This document shows, one piece after another, positions 62,722 through 64,000 of a stretch of 64,000 bases of DNA. Made by a program: the position numbers and the translations under genes. The notes beneath the pieces were generated by a model. The model did not search any database, was not told the DNA's origin, and saw nothing but the letters and a program-made list of their open reading frames with translations. Location of the stretch: assembly GCA_019614645.1 (NCBI GenBank), contig JABWDB010000019.1, positions 2,960,501 to 3,024,500 on the forward strand. The letters run 5' to 3'. Position 1 is the stretch's first letter; each line of letters starts with the position of its first letter. The stretch is from Stratiolaelaps scimitus (taxonomy: Eukaryota > Arthropoda > Arachnida > Mesostigmata > Laelapidae).

Positions 62722-63545
62722 GTGAAACGAACTTCAACTGGGCCATCTTGGCATCCAATTATGCGAGTAACAAAAGTACATTTAACATTCTGAATGAAAC
62801 CTGTATATGTGTCAGAGTTACATAGTTGCTACACCAGAAACATACGTCATGATGAACATCTGATTTATTAGAAAATTTTAATTAGGTAGCTGAATTGAAG
62901 GGTTTTTCTTCTTACAAAACGTCCTTTCCATCGTTAGCGCATATTGTTAAGCCCTTATCAGGGAACCATCCACCTGAAAAGTATTATATGAGCGAGTCCA
63001 GCCCGAGGAAACCGTTGGATATATGAGTAACTCGTTGACTCACCAGCGCCGTGAACATAAGTACCATCTTATCGTTTCCAGGTATAAGGATGGTTTTCAG
63101 GTCTAGCCATGGGTGGTAAGCTCTCTTTCGAGCTTAATATCCGCTTACTATAGAAGATTTAGGGTGTTGTCATGTAAATTAGCAGAAATATCATAGACGC
63201 GTGGTCAGTCTTTTCAAAAGTCATCCACTGCTTGCTATTATCCTATGAATAAATCATTGATAGATGCCTATAAAAATCCGCATAAGGATCATACACCATC
63301 CAGTGGGCTGATGCCCATAGAAAGTACTGTGGGTCTAGTGATGCTTTTTAATGATAACTACATAGTATACAAAACTTATCACAAGCCATTTAAAGGCCGT
63401 TTTTCTCAAGTTTCACCTCGGTCAATCTCATGGATTGGCAGCACTCTTCTCCTCGCCGGTGCCTGAAGGGGCTTAGTGAAGCAGAGATTCCCACACAGGT
63501 TAGATTCAGCGTGGGCAACGTAGGATGATGTTAAACAAACGACGA
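62593..63545 (+). repeat. Dispersed repeat Z, copy 3, right part
   Basis: Resumes Z after the CR1-like insertion and matches the inverse of 2910-3770, including GCATCCAATT, the ACCATCCACCTGAAAAGTA tract and GCAGAGATTCCCACA. Confidence 0.65.
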
Positions 63546-64000
63546 AAAACGCATAGTAGAAACCGACCATCGTTCATAACGATTGCTTCGCGCTGAAGGC
63601 AACTTAATAAATTCAGTGGGTGCTGGCAACGTTTAATTTTTGCCTGTGAGTGAATACCCAACATTGATGTTGACTGTTCAGTTATTGGGCCCCTCCGGAT
63701 ATTGGTGGTCTATTGGTCGTTTACACAGGAGTGAATATGGATACATGAGTCCTAGAAGGTAGTTGAGAAGATGTACTATGTTTCATCAGTCATAATAAAC
63801 AAAGTCAGTTGTCAGAAGCCTGTTCTAGTCTGCTCAATGAGTTCGCGTCATCATGTCCAAAACAAATGAGTGGGTAATCGAATCCTAAGTACGAATCATA
63901 TCTCCGGCAACAAAATGTCGTATATATATATATATATATATATATATGCTCGTTAGGAACTTGCTTTTCTTCGTGTTCGTGGGGACCCCTCATTTGCTTT
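63546..64000 (-). repeat. Inverted copy of the left-edge cassette
   Basis: The sequence from about 63640 to 63990 is the inverse of 1740-2080: CCTGTTCTAGTCTGCTCAAT, AAACAAATGAGTGGG, the TA run at 63919-63947 and CTTTTCTTCGTGTTCGTGG. A family exon 3 on the minus strand would be expected just past 64000. Confidence 0.6.

Noticed and set aside
1..64000. CRISPR arrays, bacterial operons, riboswitches, replication origins
   Set aside because: No regular short repeats with spacers, no Shine-Dalgarno-spaced gene runs; the window is eukaryotic.

Overview
This is eukaryotic nuclear DNA, most likely from an arthropod. It has no operons or bacterial-style gene packing. It has short exons with GTAAGT donors and pyrimidine-CAG acceptors, TATA-type promoters, and a repeat complement typical of arthropods (CR1-like and R1-clade non-LTR elements, BEL/Pao and Gypsy LTR elements, mariner relics). 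I cannot name the species. Most of the sequence is retroelement or segmentally duplicated DNA.

The host genes I can support belong to one family of small predicted secreted proteins, which I call the undecad family. A signal-peptide exon ends in phase 1, a longer exon 2 runs phase 1 to 0, a tiny exon 3 runs phase 0 to 1, and a tiny exon holds the C-terminus. Three complete loci are visible: a plus-strand gene at 15.0-16.9 kb (102 codons before the stop) and two minus-strand paralogues at 25.5-22.6 kb (109 codons) and 35.8-33.3 kb (151 codons). There is also a start-less plus-strand pseudogene at 19.2-19.6 kb, the 3' part of another plus-strand gene at 0.2-1.7 kb with three cassette-like exons, and orphan exons at 53.7-59.1 kb. 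In the minus-strand genes exon 2 is built of 11-residue amphipathic modules. In the left-edge gene one 33-nt exon equals one module.

Layout: 0-2.1 kb tandem exon cassettes; 2.1-5.4 kb a large foldback repeat with retroelement relics in its arms; 7.4-11.8 kb CR1-like elements, one nested head-to-head in another; 13.8-20 kb a duplicated gene unit; 20.7-46.2 kb a tandem array of four units (two complete with genes, two truncated); 36.2-43.0 kb a BEL/Pao element inserted in the second complete unit; 46.6-52.7 kb piled-up relics (mariner, LINE RT, ankyrin fragment, Gypsy); 53.9-57.1 kb an R1-clade element sitting between exons of a family member; 57.1-59.3 kb a recent tandem duplication of about 1.08 kb; 59.5-63.5 kb a dispersed repeat split by a CR1-like element; 63.5-64 kb the inverted copy of the left-edge cassette.

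The most interesting signal is the undecad family: identical exon phases, near-identical introns and flanks between the two minus-strand copies, but strongly diverged exon 2 and exon 3. That pattern suggests rapid diversification of a secreted product. Three hairpins present in only one paralogue or element copy look like template-switch events. All splice models come from sequence inspection only; no transcripts or database searches were available.
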